A DNA stretch of 64,000 bases from Bacteroidales bacterium (GCA_028282785.1 JANQHE010000067.1:57322-121321); one strand, 5' to 3'. Counted from the first letter of the stretch, positions 26,275 to 35,799 are shown. Numbers and translations: made by a program. Notes: generated from the letters alone by a model not told the origin.

Positions 26275-26640
26275 ATGAACAACGCAAACAAACAAGATGA
26301 ACGTATTGCAAAAATGACATTCGCTTCGGTTTATCCACACTATATAACAAAAGTTGAGAAAAAAGGCAGAACAAAAAAAGAATTGCACCAGATAATAGAG
26401 TGGTTAACCGGTTTTGATGAAAAAAAGTTACAAGAGTTTATTAAAGAAAATGTAACTTTTGAGACATTCTTTAAGAATGCTAAATTAAACCATAATGCTC
26501 AATTAATTACAGGAGCAATCTGTGGTTATCGGGTGGAAGAAATTGAAAATCCGTTAACGCAACAAGTAAGGTACCTGGACAAGTTGGTGGATGAATTGGC
26601 AAAAGGCCGTAAAATGGAGAAGATCTTACGCACTGCATAG
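26275..26640 (+). CDS. DUF2200-family protein
   Basis: A 121-residue soluble protein with the DUF2200 pattern [32 protein letters not shown] and [20 protein letters not shown]. Full-length for the family (about 115-120 residues). The function is unknown; homologues are widely scattered and often found in accessory regions. It stands alone, with about 300 bp of non-coding DNA upstream and 140 bp downstream. Confidence 0.85.
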   Translation: MNNANKQDERIAKMTFASVYPHYITKVEKKGRTKKELHQIIEWLTGFDEKKLQEFIKENVTFETFFKNAKLNHNAQLITGAICGYRVEEIENPLTQQVRYLDKLVDELAKGRKMEKILRTA

Positions 26641-26781
26641 GCTACTTAATGAATGTTTACACTTTACTTTTTCTGATAATAGTAGTTCCTAACCTTAATA
26701 TTATTTTTTTGTTTTTCGTGGTTAAGTTTATAACATCTTGGTAAGTATGTTATTGGCATCTTTTTGTTACCGGAGAATATT

Positions 26782-27363
26782 ATGGATAAAATTCCTAATG
26801 TTTTAATTCCAGACATTTATACGGGTATAATTCACTTGATAGTTGAAAAAATTCAGGGAAAAGAATTAAAGGCACATAAAGAAAATAAAGGTGAATTTTA
26901 TTCCGGATGGAAAGCCACGGGAGTTGGAGCACTCTCATTAATTGTAATTTCCGCCGGATTGTTTGGATATGTTCTGGCTATGGAATCAAGCTACAATTTT
27001 GATACTGAAACATATAACAATAAAATTGCACTATTTACAATAAATGAAAATGAAGCGTTACAAGTATTTTCATTACCTCCTACACCTGAAGAAGATGCAT
27101 ATATTCAAGAATATCGAAATGGAATATTTAAATGGAAGGAAAATATCGCAATTCTGGAAAGAATCAATAAGATTGAAAATTTACCACAAGAATATATTGA
27201 TCATAATGAAAAGCTTATCGAATATTGTAATTTGAGAATAAAGCAATTTGAAAATGGTATTAAAGCCATTTCTGATCACACAGATAAGTATGATAATGAA
27301 ACGATGCAAATAGTCGATAGAATTAATGAAATGATAAATGAATTAACTCAAAACTCGCTGTAA
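26782..27363 (+). CDS. Hypothetical single-pass membrane protein
   Basis: About 193 residues from the ATG at 26782, which is preceded by GGAG at 6 bp; a TTG 18 bp upstream is possible but less likely. One membrane helix is visible (about 43-64, GALSLIVISAGLFGYVLAME). The cytosolic arm before it is short and basic. The C-terminal part (about 65-193) is charged and helical, with probable coiled coil (RINEMINELTQNSL). I do not recognise the family. It is a lone gene in the accessory island. Confidence 0.65.
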   Translation: MDKIPNVLIPDIYTGIIHLIVEKIQGKELKAHKENKGEFYSGWKATGVGALSLIVISAGLFGYVLAMESSYNFDTETYNNKIALFTINENEALQVFSLPPTPEEDAYIQEYRNGIFKWKENIAILERINKIENLPQEYIDHNEKLIEYCNLRIKQFENGIKAISDHTDKYDNETMQIVDRINEMINELTQNSL

Positions 27364-27515
27364 AATTGAACGCTAAGTAAAGTTAAAACATCAAAGTCAT
27401 GAGTAAACTTTAGCATAAATATGCACCTGTGAAATGGGAGAAGTAGTATATTAAACGTTTAGTTCTTTTGCCTAAAAAGAAAAATATATTAATATTTAAA
27501 TATCTTACTCTGTTA

Positions 27516-28937
27516 TCAATTCATCGAATTAAGTATATATTTAGCTTGGTTATAATAATATTGATAGTGAATATTGTTATTATTATTTACAGCTAAATGC
27601 TTGTTTAAATAGATTTTAGCTTGTTCGTAATTTTGAAGATGATAGTAGGAGTAGCCCAAATAAAATGTAAAATGAAAACTATAATTTATGATGGTAAGAT
27701 CATCTTCAAAAAGTAATAGATAATCAATAGCCTCCTGATACTTACCGTATCTGTTTAGCATTCGAACCAGAAAAAAGAGATCACTGTATGTTTCTTCCGA
27801 ATGATCACTCGCATTGATTTTATAATCATAAGTATTCATGATCATTCTGTAATAATCCGGGGAGCAACTAATAAGATCCAGTATTAAACGAATTTCTGAG
27901 AGTGCAGTTATATTTGAGATATTTGAAGATGTAATGACAATTACCATATCGTATTCAGGAATAATATACAGAAGTTGCCCCCCATAACCTCTTGTCCAAT
28001 AAAAGATCTCTCCGTTCAAGGGTGGCTTATAAGTAAACCAATGATAGCCATATCCTTGAAATGCACTAATATTATGCCTTATTTTCATAGACTCTGTTAT
28101 CCATTCCTGCGAAATAAGCTGAACTCCGTCAAGACTACCACTATTAAGAACTAAATTCCCAATTTTTGCTACATCCACAGGACGCAATGATAAGCCACCT
28201 CCACAATGTGCTATTCCCTGAGTTGTATTCCATCTAAATTGATTTATTCCTAAAGGAGTAAATAAGTTTTCCGCTGCATAGTTTTCAACTCGTTTTCCTG
28301 TTGCAGATTGCAAAATGGATCCGAAAAGAAATGTGATTCCACTATTATATGCAAATTCTTCACCAGGTGTTCTGACTACGGGTAGATTTAATACGTAAGA
28401 AATGTAATTATTTGAGGTATTATACATATCTGACAAGCTATTGCCGGTTTCACCATAAGGAATAGTCCATTCATCCCAATCAAATCCAACAGACATGGTT
28501 AGCATATTTTCAATAGTGATCGAAGATTTTAATGAGTCATTATTACTAATACTGTGATTGCTAAAAAAAGAGATCATTTTATCATTTAGGGATAATAATT
28601 GATTATCAATCGCGTGCCCGATTAACAGAGATGTAATGCTTTTGGTGCATGAGTGGAATGGATGCAAATCATTTTTACTCCAGCCATTATAATATTTTTC
28701 GGTAATCAACTCGTTATCATGCATAATAACCATACCATTTATATTTCCAAAAAGACCGTCATGTATTTGCTCTAAACTTGCTTCAAAGATAGTATCGTTG
28801 AATCCATGTTCCTCAAAAATCGAAACAGTACTATTAACTTGAATATCATCAATTTCATTGTTTATACTTTCTTTGCAGGCAGTATGTATAAGAAAGAGAA
28901 ATACAAACACAAACCAAATTATTTTCGAACACTTCAT
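27516..28937 (-). CDS. Beta-lactamase-fold serine hydrolase lipoprotein with C-terminal TPR-like region
   Basis: A 473-residue lipoprotein (IHTAC, Cys21). Residues 60-345 are a class C beta-lactamase/penicillin-binding-protein-type hydrolase with SCTK at 96-99 (Ser96, Lys99), AYNSG with Tyr197, and a GGQ-type third element (WTRGYGGQ). The last 110 residues (LVRMLNRYGKYQEAIDYLLL and YLGYSYYHLQNYEQAKIYL) resemble tetratricopeptide repeats. Such proteins act on peptides or esters in the envelope; a specific substrate is not evident. It is the only minus-strand gene between 22.1 and 38.3 kb. Confidence 0.85.
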   Translation of the reverse strand: MKCSKIIWFVFVFLFLIHTACKESINNEIDDIQVNSTVSIFEEHGFNDTIFEASLEQIHDGLFGNINGMVIMHDNELITEKYYNGWSKNDLHPFHSCTKSITSLLIGHAIDNQLLSLNDKMISFFSNHSISNNDSLKSSITIENMLTMSVGFDWDEWTIPYGETGNSLSDMYNTSNNYISYVLNLPVVRTPGEEFAYNSGITFLFGSILQSATGKRVENYAAENLFTPLGINQFRWNTTQGIAHCGGGLSLRPVDVAKIGNLVLNSGSLDGVQLISQEWITESMKIRHNISAFQGYGYHWFTYKPPLNGEIFYWTRGYGGQLLYIIPEYDMVIVITSSNISNITALSEIRLILDLISCSPDYYRMIMNTYDYKINASDHSEETYSDLFFLVRMLNRYGKYQEAIDYLLLFEDDLTIINYSFHFTFYLGYSYYHLQNYEQAKIYLNKHLAVNNNNNIHYQYYYNQAKYILNSMN

Positions 28938-29203
28938 GTCAAATTTATTTATGTTAAAACTAACTTAATTACTTATTCTTCCGGCTAAAGAAATTAGAGT
29001 GCCTTGTTTTGAATAAATTAAGGTGAATGTAAATTAAAAAATACGATTAATGTCTCAAATAATTATTTAAGACGTTTTTCAGGAAAAATTTATTCTATCG
29101 AATCATATTATCTAAATAGTTATTCATAAATTAGAATTATTGCCCTGCCCAAATAGCAGCTCGGCAATAAGCAATCTTGACATTAAATACCAATTTCTTA
29201 TGC

Positions 29204-29235
29204 TTTTCAAAGACAGGTTTAAGCCTGTATGAAAA
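29204..29235. other. Hairpin in a 650-bp gene-free stretch
   Basis: TTTTCA-n3-ACAGG-TTTAAG-CCTGT-n-TGAAAA forms an interrupted hairpin. The surrounding gap (28938-29589) contains this hairpin, the repeat at 29369-29405 and no credible gene on either strand. Confidence 0.5.
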
Positions 29236-29368
29236 GTATAGTAACATCTGCGCTCAGATCATAATATTGTTTTACTTACTATACTGGTGCTTGATACTTT
29301 GCTGACTAAGTTTTATCTTAGTATAATTATTCAATAGTGGGGCCTGTCTGATTGACTTATGGCAACTT

Positions 29369-29405
29369 GCCTGTCCTCCTACGGCGGATAAATTCGACAG
29401 ACAGG
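29369..29405. repeat. Dispersed palindromic repeat, copy C
   Basis: Same orientation as the copy at 1797 (GCCTGTCCTCCTACGGCGG, then ATAAATTCGACAGACAGG). It is followed by a GCGAGTGATCTCATGAG sequence related to the one that follows the copy at 43861-43901, so the mobile unit may be longer than the core. Confidence 0.7.
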
Positions 29406-29589
29406 TTAAACCGGCAGGTAGGCTGATATGTGCGGTGAGAACTAAGCGAGTGATCTCATGAGTTGTAAGGCAAATAAATCCATGCCTGAAGACCGTAATA
29501 AACAAGCCACGAAATAGGAATAATACAAAAGCTTTACGCAACGTTAGATTTATTTTATTCATCTAATTATAAACTAAAAAATGATTATT

Positions 29590-30570
29590 ATGAAGAACAT
29601 TAAAATTATATCGTTTATATTAATTTTGATAATTGGTATGGGTTGTGAAAAGGAAGAAGAAAACAATATCTTTATTAATTTAGAACTTGTTAGTTCGGAA
29701 ACTTTTGAAATTAATAATACGAATTTTGACATTTATGTGTACGGCTATGACTCAAGTTTTCAAAACGCACCAGCTACTTTGATAGCTCAACATACATTTA
29801 GATCAACTCAACTTCCTATCATATTAAAAATGGAAATACCAGAAAATGCTGTAGAATTAATTGAATATATTGATGATAAAAACGACGCAAGATTTTACAC
29901 ATATATTAATTGGGATTCCGATAATAATGGAATCATTTGTAATGGTGATATAACTATTGATAACAGTAATAATTTTCAGAATATTAATATTGATACAACA
30001 AAAATTCAAACAATAAATCTTGTGAAAATTGAATCAATCCAATGTGAGATACAGCCTTATATTAAAAATCTGATTTTGCCACATACACCTAATCCTTATA
30101 AAGGTGAATATTATATACGTGCTGATTTCATAAATGTAGCTACTTCAGAACGAAAAGAATTATTTTTTAATGCGGGCGAACATCAGTTATCTAATGTGTT
30201 TTCAAGTAGTTTTGGAATGTCAGCAAAGGGTATATCTTTTAAAGATACATTGACAAATGAAGAATTAGAAATATCTTTTTACTATAATGACAATGAACAT
30301 TCGACTTTTAATTTTCGTCGTGCTAATTATTATTTTGCTGACCCTTGGAGAAATATTGCCGGAGCTAGTATAGAATTTTTCACTCCGGATATAAATATAG
30401 AGCCGGATAGCAGATATAGATACCTTGGCTCTAGTGGATCAGAATATTATTTTGAGATAAGGTATATGGACAATAATCGCTTAAACGGTGTTTTTAAAAC
30501 TGAATGGAAAGAATGCTGTGGAGGATCTATTGTTTATGATGTAATTGGTGATTTTTCAATACCACGTTGA
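29590..30570 (+). CDS. Hypothetical lipoprotein
   Basis: About 326 residues from the ATG at 29590, which gives a normal lipoprotein signal (KNIKIISFILILIIGMGC, Cys18); an ATG 9 bp upstream is also possible. The mature part is beta-rich with no recognisable domain. It contains an EF-hand-like DWDSDNNGII-type segment (WDSDNNGIICNGD) that could bind calcium. The C-terminus has a CCGG motif. The gene is solitary and is followed by the first of the inverted-repeat spacers. The function is unknown. Confidence 0.7.
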   Translation: MKNIKIISFILILIIGMGCEKEEENNIFINLELVSSETFEINNTNFDIYVYGYDSSFQNAPATLIAQHTFRSTQLPIILKMEIPENAVELIEYIDDKNDARFYTYINWDSDNNGIICNGDITIDNSNNFQNINIDTTKIQTINLVKIESIQCEIQPYIKNLILPHTPNPYKGEYYIRADFINVATSERKELFFNAGEHQLSNVFSSSFGMSAKGISFKDTLTNEELEISFYYNDNEHSTFNFRRANYYFADPWRNIAGASIEFFTPDINIEPDSRYRYLGSSGSEYYFEIRYMDNNRLNGVFKTEWKECCGGSIVYDVIGDFSIPR

Positions 30571-30633
30571 CAGTAATAGATTAAAGTCCTTGTAATGGTA
30601 AATACTAAACTGACGAGGTCAATAAGGCGTTCA

Positions 30634-30770
30634 GTTTATAATAGCCGTTCATATTTCATGCGGGTTTTTGGCGGTATTTTAACTGTATGTAGTATCTTTA
30701 AATTTTAATAGCAGGGGGCAAGGCCACAGGACTGTATCCCTAAAACATAACGGCAGGTCATTGTACACCA
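30634..30770 (+). repeat. Cassette-spacer element E1
   Basis: Begins TTTATAATAGCCGTTCATAT and continues with GCGGGTTTTTGGCGGT, then TAGTATCTTTA; the right end, read on the other strand, contains CTGCCGTTATG. It shares the left end and the GGGTTTTTGGCGGT core with the elements at 35800, 36546 and 44851. The internal TTTG (22-bp spacer) TATCTTTA resembles a promoter pointing at the next gene. Confidence 0.6.
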
Positions 30771-30787
30771 TTTACACAAACATTATA

Positions 30788-31036
30788 ATGAGCTGGGACA
30801 TTCTACTTTTTAATTCGAAACAAAAAAATAAATCCGTTGAGGCAATTGATGAAAGTCAATTAGAACCTACTAATTTTACTCAAATTATTGAGAATTTTTT
30901 TAGCAAAATCGTTAGAGATGATAATCATAGAGAAATTAAAGGTAAGGATTTTTCTATTGGTTTTTTTGCACATAACAAACCATCAAGTAACCTCTTTCAT
31001 AGGATTGTTTTTACTGATAAAGCGCTTAGCAAATGA
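30788..31036 (+). CDS. Small cassette protein, probably C-terminally truncated
   Basis: 82 residues from the ATG of MSWDILLFNSKQKNKSVEA. The first 60 residues (through HREIKGKDFSIGFF) resemble a small soluble family that I recall from accessory regions, whose members usually continue through a conserved SNK-LSLYGE-type segment to about 110 residues. Here that part is replaced by an unrelated tail, FHRIVFTDKALSK. This suggests a frameshift or recombination near 30990. The function is unknown, and the family comparison is from memory. Confidence 0.5.
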   Translation: MSWDILLFNSKQKNKSVEAIDESQLEPTNFTQIIENFFSKIVRDDNHREIKGKDFSIGFFAHNKPSSNLFHRIVFTDKALSK

Positions 31037-31263
31037 CTTTTTGATAATAATTCAGATTTATATGGAGTAAACCGGATACAAGCATATATCGATAATTTTA
31101 ACCTGTTGAAACAAAGAATATTTGGAAGAACATAGAAACAAAATTAAGGACAAGTCAATATGTAGTTGTATAACGTTTGGAGCGAACCAGTTATTTGAGT
31201 ATCCAGCCATGCATCAAGTTTTATTTTTTTGTCATTAAACTGTTGTAATTAATTTTAAAATAA

Positions 31264-31806
31264 ATGAGACCATTTGAATTTTTAAAAACACCAAGAACAA
31301 ATATTAGAAGGCTTCAAGCCAGGGATAAGGATGGACTTATAGAATTGCTCTCTGATAGATCCGTTACGGAGAATATGGCTTTCCCTGAAGAAATACTGAC
31401 AAAAGAAGGTATTACTGATCTTTTGGAGATGACTATCAACTCTTATGATTCGGAAAAACCATTATTATCTTTCGCCATTGCTGAGAATAATAGCAATACT
31501 TTCATGGGAGTAACAGGGTTTGGCCCTCTGGAAAACAACGAAATTGAAGTCTTTTATGCCCTTCTTCCAAAATGCTGGGGTAAAGGATTAGCAACAGAGA
31601 TTCTGGCAAGTCTAACAAAATATATATTAACCAAAACGGATTACGGAACGATCGTCGCACCTATTACACAGGGCAATATTGCTTCTATTAAAGTAGCAGA
31701 AAAAAATGGATTTTTAAATTATGGACTTAAGGAAGATCCAAATTACAGAGATTTGATTTTTATATTCAAAAAAGTAAAAACAGAGTATAATTTGAGACGA
31801 AGTTGA
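31264..31806 (+). CDS. GNAT-family N-acetyltransferase
   Basis: 180 residues of RimJ/RimL type: an N-terminal TNIRRLQARDKDGLIEL strand-helix, then FAIAENNSNTFMGVTGFG, the acetyl-CoA-binding YALLPKCWGKGLATEIL segment, and IKVAEKNGFLNYG. Full length for the family. The acceptor substrate is unknown. It is a solitary gene bounded by gaps of 227 and 96 bp; the downstream gap holds a small hairpin (ACCGC / GCGGT, 31848-31864). Confidence 0.88.
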   Translation: MRPFEFLKTPRTNIRRLQARDKDGLIELLSDRSVTENMAFPEEILTKEGITDLLEMTINSYDSEKPLLSFAIAENNSNTFMGVTGFGPLENNEIEVFYALLPKCWGKGLATEILASLTKYILTKTDYGTIVAPITQGNIASIKVAEKNGFLNYGLKEDPNYRDLIFIFKKVKTEYNLRRS

Positions 31807-31902
31807 ACCATCCTGTCCGGCTTACCCAAAGATTGTTAGGTATAATACCGCTTTTTGTGCGGTAAAAATAAGAATGTTAACTTTTTTTTGTATTTTGGTC
31901 TC

Positions 31903-32193
31903 ATGCTGACAAAGAATAAAATATTGGAAAAATTAAAAGAACTAAAACCGCTTCTGGTTAAGGAATATAGTGTGAAACAGATTGGGTTATTTGGTTCATA
32001 TTCTGATAACGAGCAGAACGAAGAGAGTGATATTGATATTCTTGTTGAATTTGAAAAACCTATTGGATGGAAATTCTTTTCACTTGAAAAGTATCTGGAA
32101 GATATATTTAATAGAAAAGTAGATTTAGTAACTAAAAATGCTTTGAAGAAACAGCTAAAAGACAAAATCTTAAACCAAACATTGTTTTTGTGA
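31903..32193 (+). CDS. mntA: MntA-type minimal nucleotidyltransferase antitoxin
   Basis: 96 residues from the ATG at 31903; a longer frame upstream adds a low-complexity stretch. The nucleotidyltransferase signature GS-x10-DxD is complete (G31, S32, D43, D45 in LFGSY...ESDIDILVEF). MntA-family antitoxins AMPylate their HepT toxin on a tyrosine. The stop codon overlaps the GTG start of hepT, a typical coupled arrangement. Confidence 0.9.
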   Translation: MLTKNKILEKLKELKPLLVKEYSVKQIGLFGSYSDNEQNEESDIDILVEFEKPIGWKFFSLEKYLEDIFNRKVDLVTKNALKKQLKDKILNQTLFL

Positions 32194-32540
32194 AAAAATC
32201 GGAAAGAACATTCAGGCATTTTCTTGAAGATATATTTGAGTCGATATCAAAGATTTTGAAATATACTGAATCATATGATTATAGCACCTTTAAAGATGAT
32301 GAGAGAACTGTTGATGCAGTTATTAGAAATCTTGAAATTATTGGAGAAGCATCAAATAAAATTCCAAAGAATATAAGAGAAAAATACCCAAATGTTCCCT
32401 GGGATGAAATGTATAGAATGAGAAATAAGGCTATTCATGAATACTTTGGAGTTGATCATGAAATAATTTGGGATATAGCTATAAATTCTCTTCCTGAGGA
32501 TTTGAAACAAATAAAAGAAATCTTAGAAACAGAACAATAA
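32190..32540 (+). CDS. hepT: HepT-type HEPN ribonuclease toxin
   Basis: 116 residues. The HEPN catalytic motif RNKAIHEY at 78-85 gives R78-x4-H83-x-Y85, the exact RX4HXY pattern of HepT. Tyr85 is the residue expected to be AMPylated by MntA. The start is GTG, overlapping the antitoxin stop by 4 bp. Other family markers are IRNLEIIGEASNKIP and YPNVPWDEMYRMRN. This is a complete type VII-like TA module. Confidence 0.92.
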   Translation: MKKSERTFRHFLEDIFESISKILKYTESYDYSTFKDDERTVDAVIRNLEIIGEASNKIPKNIREKYPNVPWDEMYRMRNKAIHEYFGVDHEIIWDIAINSLPEDLKQIKEILETEQ

Positions 32541-32553
32541 AACGTAGTACAAA

Positions 32554-32733
32554 ACCTAACATTGGGTGTTCATAAACCTGCTGTACGGTTTACATTCAGG
32601 CAATAATTACTATCTTTATGTTTTGGTGCTGAGAGATAGCATACTGTCCTGATAACTGTAAGGAAGGAATACAGCAGTTCCTGCAGGTTCATGCCAGAGA
32701 ACCATTTGCAAAGCAAAAGCGGCAGAACTAACA
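32554..32733 (+). repeat. Cassette-spacer element E5
   Basis: Starts ACCTAACATTGGGTGTTCAT. The segment TTCATAAACCTGCTGTA near the left end is repeated inversely near the right end (TACAGCAGTTCCTGCAGG, TTCATG), so the single strand can fold into a long imperfect hairpin. It belongs to the same structural class as E1-E4 but is the most divergent. It separates hepT from lgt. Confidence 0.55.
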
Positions 32734-32747
32734 ATGAAAAATAAAAT

Positions 32748-33596
32748 ATGATATTAAACTATATTCACTGGAATCCCAACCCGGAGATCATAAACATTTT
32801 CGGAGTTTCAATAAGATACTACGGCTTACTCTTTGTGGGCGGACTGGTTTTAAGTATTTATATTTTAAGCCTGATCTTTAAAAAAGAAAACATTCCATCG
32901 GAGAATTTGGAGAAATTATCAATCTATGGTATGATTGGAATTATAGTAGGAGCACGTTTAGGACATTGCCTTTTTTACGAACCTTCTTACTATCTGTCTC
33001 ATCTATTGGAAATAATTCTACCGGTTTCTTTTCCTCCCGGTGGCGGGATAAAGTTTACGGGATATCAAGGATTGGCAAGCCATGGTGGTGTTTTGGGTGT
33101 ACTGATTGCGTTATATTTTTACGCTCGAAAAAAAAAGCATTCAATGATTGATACGATTGATTTGATTGCAGTTGTCGCAGGGATAAGCTTGGGAGCAATT
33201 AGACTTGGAAACTTTATGAACTCCGAGATTATCGGAATGCCGACTTCAAAACCATGGGGCGTGATTTTTGAACGTGTAGATAACGTACCAAGACATCCGG
33301 CGCAATTATATGAGGCGATTTCTTATTTCTTCATTTGTGCAATTATGATAATTCTCTATAATAAAATGCGCGACAGACTAAGAAATGGGATTTTCTTTGG
33401 TCTGGCAACCATTTTGTTTTTTACAGCGAGATTTTTAATTGAATTTGTTAAAGAAAATCAAGTCGGATTTGAAGATGGAATGACTTTTAACATGGGACAA
33501 ATTCTAAGTCTTCCTTATATTGCGGTAGGGATTGGATTTATGATATACGGATTTTGGAAAACAAGAACCTTAGCGCACAAAAACAGTTGTAAATAA
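32748..33596 (+). CDS. lgt: Prolipoprotein diacylglyceryl transferase
   Basis: A 282-residue polytopic inner-membrane enzyme that attaches diacylglycerol to the lipobox cysteine of prolipoproteins. Family signatures are present: HGG (H112-G114), RLGNFMNSEIIG (R152, N155, N158, E160) and RHPAQLYEA. It is full length. A housekeeping gene is unexpected inside an array of TA modules and decaying genes. It may be a second copy, but that cannot be judged from this window. Confidence 0.93.
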   Translation: MILNYIHWNPNPEIINIFGVSIRYYGLLFVGGLVLSIYILSLIFKKENIPSENLEKLSIYGMIGIIVGARLGHCLFYEPSYYLSHLLEIILPVSFPPGGGIKFTGYQGLASHGGVLGVLIALYFYARKKKHSMIDTIDLIAVVAGISLGAIRLGNFMNSEIIGMPTSKPWGVIFERVDNVPRHPAQLYEAISYFFICAIMIILYNKMRDRLRNGIFFGLATILFFTARFLIEFVKENQVGFEDGMTFNMGQILSLPYIAVGIGFMIYGFWKTRTLAHKNSCK

Positions 33597-33752
33597 TTTA
33601 TATGGCCGATTTGCTGAGTGATAAATAACAAAAGATTTATGTATTTTTTTTACAATTTTGGTTGAAAGCGTATTTTTATAAAGACTGAAACTGAAAAGTA
33701 CCACAGTTGAAAATAAATAAGGACCAATCGTATACTAATTCTAAAATTAAAA

Positions 33753-34100
33753 ATGAAACAAACAATCGTTCACATAGCATTGATAGTTAAAGACTACGAT
33801 GAAGCAATAGAATTTTACACAAAGAAATTGAATTTCGAGTTAATTGAAGACACATACCAGCCGGAGCAGGATAAACGTTGGGTTGTGGTATCGCCACCAG
33901 GGTCCGTGGGCACTACGATTTTGCTTGCCAGGGCATCGAAGCCTGAACAGGAAGAGTTTATAGGAAACCAGGCAGGGGGAAGAGTATTTCTTTTTTTGAA
34001 TACAGATGATTTTTGGAGAGATTATAACGAAATGCTTTCAAAAGGAATTGAATTTGTAAGAAAGCCCAAAGAAGCAGATTACGGAGGGGGCGTTTACTGA
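33753..34100 (+). CDS. VOC/glyoxalase-like protein, truncated at the C-terminus
   Basis: 115 residues with the first and most of the second beta-alpha-beta unit of a vicinal-oxygen-chelate protein (IVHIALIVKDYDEAIEFYTK, VFLFLNTDDFWRDYNEML). Family members normally continue after KPKEADYG with about 15 residues that supply the last strands and a metal-binding Glu (VFxDxYGNxWDL). Here the frame reads GGGVY and stops. The gene is probably inactive or altered through a small indel near 34086. Confidence 0.75.
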   Translation: MKQTIVHIALIVKDYDEAIEFYTKKLNFELIEDTYQPEQDKRWVVVSPPGSVGTTILLARASKPEQEEFIGNQAGGRVFLFLNTDDFWRDYNEMLSKGIEFVRKPKEADYGGGVY

Positions 34101-34210
34101 CTAAATATTACCTTAGTGTAGTTTTTAACTGGGAACTGTGAAAAAAGGTGGAGGAAACCCTTACAGCTTGTTAAGGAGGGACTGTTAGCAATAATGCAAT
34201 TTTTGGAAAA

Positions 34211-34504
34211 ATGTCAAAGCAAGAATTAATAATCAATGGTGAAAATTTCAACGATTTAGAATCTTTCTATTGTGAAATTGATAGAGTGTTAACCAAGAAC
34301 CTTGACTGGCAGACAGGACATAACTTGGATGCATTTAATGACCTTTTGTGAGGTGGATTTGGTGTGTTTGACTATGAAGAGCCAATTATTCTTGTTTGGA
34401 AAAAGTTTTCAAAAAGTGAAAGAGAGTTGGGCAACGAATTGATAAGTAAAATCGTTGAAATTATAAATGACCACAATCACATAAAATTTTCTATAATAGT
34501 ATAG
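34211..34504 (+). pseudogene. Barstar-like ribonuclease inhibitor with in-frame TGA
   Basis: Translation from 34211 gives a barstar-family sequence (INGENFNDLESFYCEIDRVL, LDWQTGHNLDAFNDLL). It is interrupted by TGA at 34349-34351 and resumes in the same frame with GGFGVFDYEEPIILVWK through to TAG at 34502. The family usually has Arg (CGA) or Tyr at the interrupted position, so a single C-to-T change explains it. Barstars neutralise barnase-type RNases; no RNase partner is nearby. The intact frame downstream suggests recent inactivation. Confidence 0.85.
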
Positions 34505-34528
34505 TCATTCAAGCTAAATTAAAACATC

Positions 34529-34789
34529 ATGAAAGGTGATAATGAACGGAAAAAGCAATTCTTGGATTCTGAATATGAAAGGTTGAAAGAAATTGCTGGC
34601 GAGAAAACTACAAGTAAATATATAAATCCTGAAAACGAAGAATATAATTACAAAGCTGTTGGTAATATACTTTTAGGATACTATATGAAGAAATTTTATC
34701 GTGAAAAACCGTTACTCGTTTGGACTCTTACAGCAGTTTTAATGATAGTTTTAATTATATATTTATTTGACCTTTTTTTGATTCTTTAA
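34529..34789 (+). CDS. Hypothetical tail-anchored small membrane protein
   Basis: 86 residues: a charged soluble part (1-60, FLDSEYERLKEIAGEKTTSK) and one C-terminal hydrophobic helix (about 63-86, LLVWTLTAVLMIVLIIYLFD). No family recognised. It starts 24 bp after the barstar pseudogene, so the two may once have been one cassette. Confidence 0.55.
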   Translation: MKGDNERKKQFLDSEYERLKEIAGEKTTSKYINPENEEYNYKAVGNILLGYYMKKFYREKPLLVWTLTAVLMIVLIIYLFDLFLIL

Positions 34790-34846
34790 GTTTAATAAAA
34801 TTATTTTAGACCGTTAATCTAAAGGTTATCGGCAATCATAAAGCAT

Positions 34847-35794
34847 ATGAAGACAATAACACTTATAACTTTTATTATAATTTTTTGGAGCCATACATTT
34901 TTATTTGGGCAAGCTAAATCATCATCTAATTATTTAAATTGCAATGTATATCTCATAGAATTTGACAATAAAAATAAACAGGAAGAAAGAATTCTTTATA
35001 AGGAAATAGAGTTTTACAATAATCAAAAACAAAAAATAGTTAAGGAGTTAAGATTAAATGCAGTCGAAAAGCTAAAATATAAAATTGTAAAGTACGATAG
35101 TCTGGGAAGGGAAATTAAAGAAATATATACTTTTGGCAATAATGATATTGCTATGTATTCGACGAAAACTTATAACTCTGGGGGGAAAGTCGATACAATT
35201 AAATATTTTTCTGAAACCGATAGTCTTAAAGGTATTATGATTTTCGAATATGATAATTTCAACAATCTTTTAAGAACAATTACTAAAGGAAATACATTAT
35301 TTTCTGATGGTTTACATTCGTGGGGAGAATATGTGTTAGGAGACTGTGAATACTTCTATAAATATGACTTGTATGGAAAGATAATAGAGCGAACTTTATA
35401 TTGTGATGAAACCAATTATATAAATAAAGCAATTTACAATCAAGCAGGACTTATCGACACACTATTGTCTTATGATAGATTAGGAGTATATAATAAATCT
35501 GTTTATCGTTATGACATTAATGGTAATATTTTGAAAGAAATTTGGTACGATAGAGTATTTGAATCTGGAAATTCAATTCAGTATAAGGAACGGTTCTGTG
35601 AGAATTATCGGTATGATATTTATGGAAATGAAGTATTTTATTCAAGAGTTACCGAACATTCTGAGATTGCAAAAATCATAAAAAAATACACATATGATGA
35701 TTCGGGAAATGTCTTAAAAATTGAAAGTTATGGTGGGATTAATTCTTTAGACACTATAAGTCCAAGTGTTATTTATATATATGATTATGAATGA
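34847..35794 (+). CDS. Secreted hypothetical protein with YD/RHS-like repeats
   Basis: 315 residues with a signal peptide ending FLFGQ. The mature protein consists of a series of roughly 20-residue units with the pattern YD-x-GR/GN-x-(I/V)-x-(K/E) (KYDSLGREIKEIYTFG, EYDNFNNLLRTITKG, RYDINGNILKEIWYD, TYDDSGNVLKIESYG), as in MORN/RHS-like beta-strand repeats. These probably form a beta-solenoid. The function is unknown. It is solitary and directly followed by spacer element E2. Confidence 0.75.
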   Translation: MKTITLITFIIIFWSHTFLFGQAKSSSNYLNCNVYLIEFDNKNKQEERILYKEIEFYNNQKQKIVKELRLNAVEKLKYKIVKYDSLGREIKEIYTFGNNDIAMYSTKTYNSGGKVDTIKYFSETDSLKGIMIFEYDNFNNLLRTITKGNTLFSDGLHSWGEYVLGDCEYFYKYDLYGKIIERTLYCDETNYINKAIYNQAGLIDTLLSYDRLGVYNKSVYRYDINGNILKEIWYDRVFESGNSIQYKERFCENYRYDIYGNEVFYSRVTEHSEIAKIIKKYTYDDSGNVLKIESYGGINSLDTISPSVIYIYDYE

Positions 35795-35799
35795 CAGCC

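Noticed and set aside
29272..29562. 96-codon open frame on the minus strand
   Set aside because: It runs through the dispersed repeat at 29369 and has repeat-derived composition; no family pattern and no start signal.
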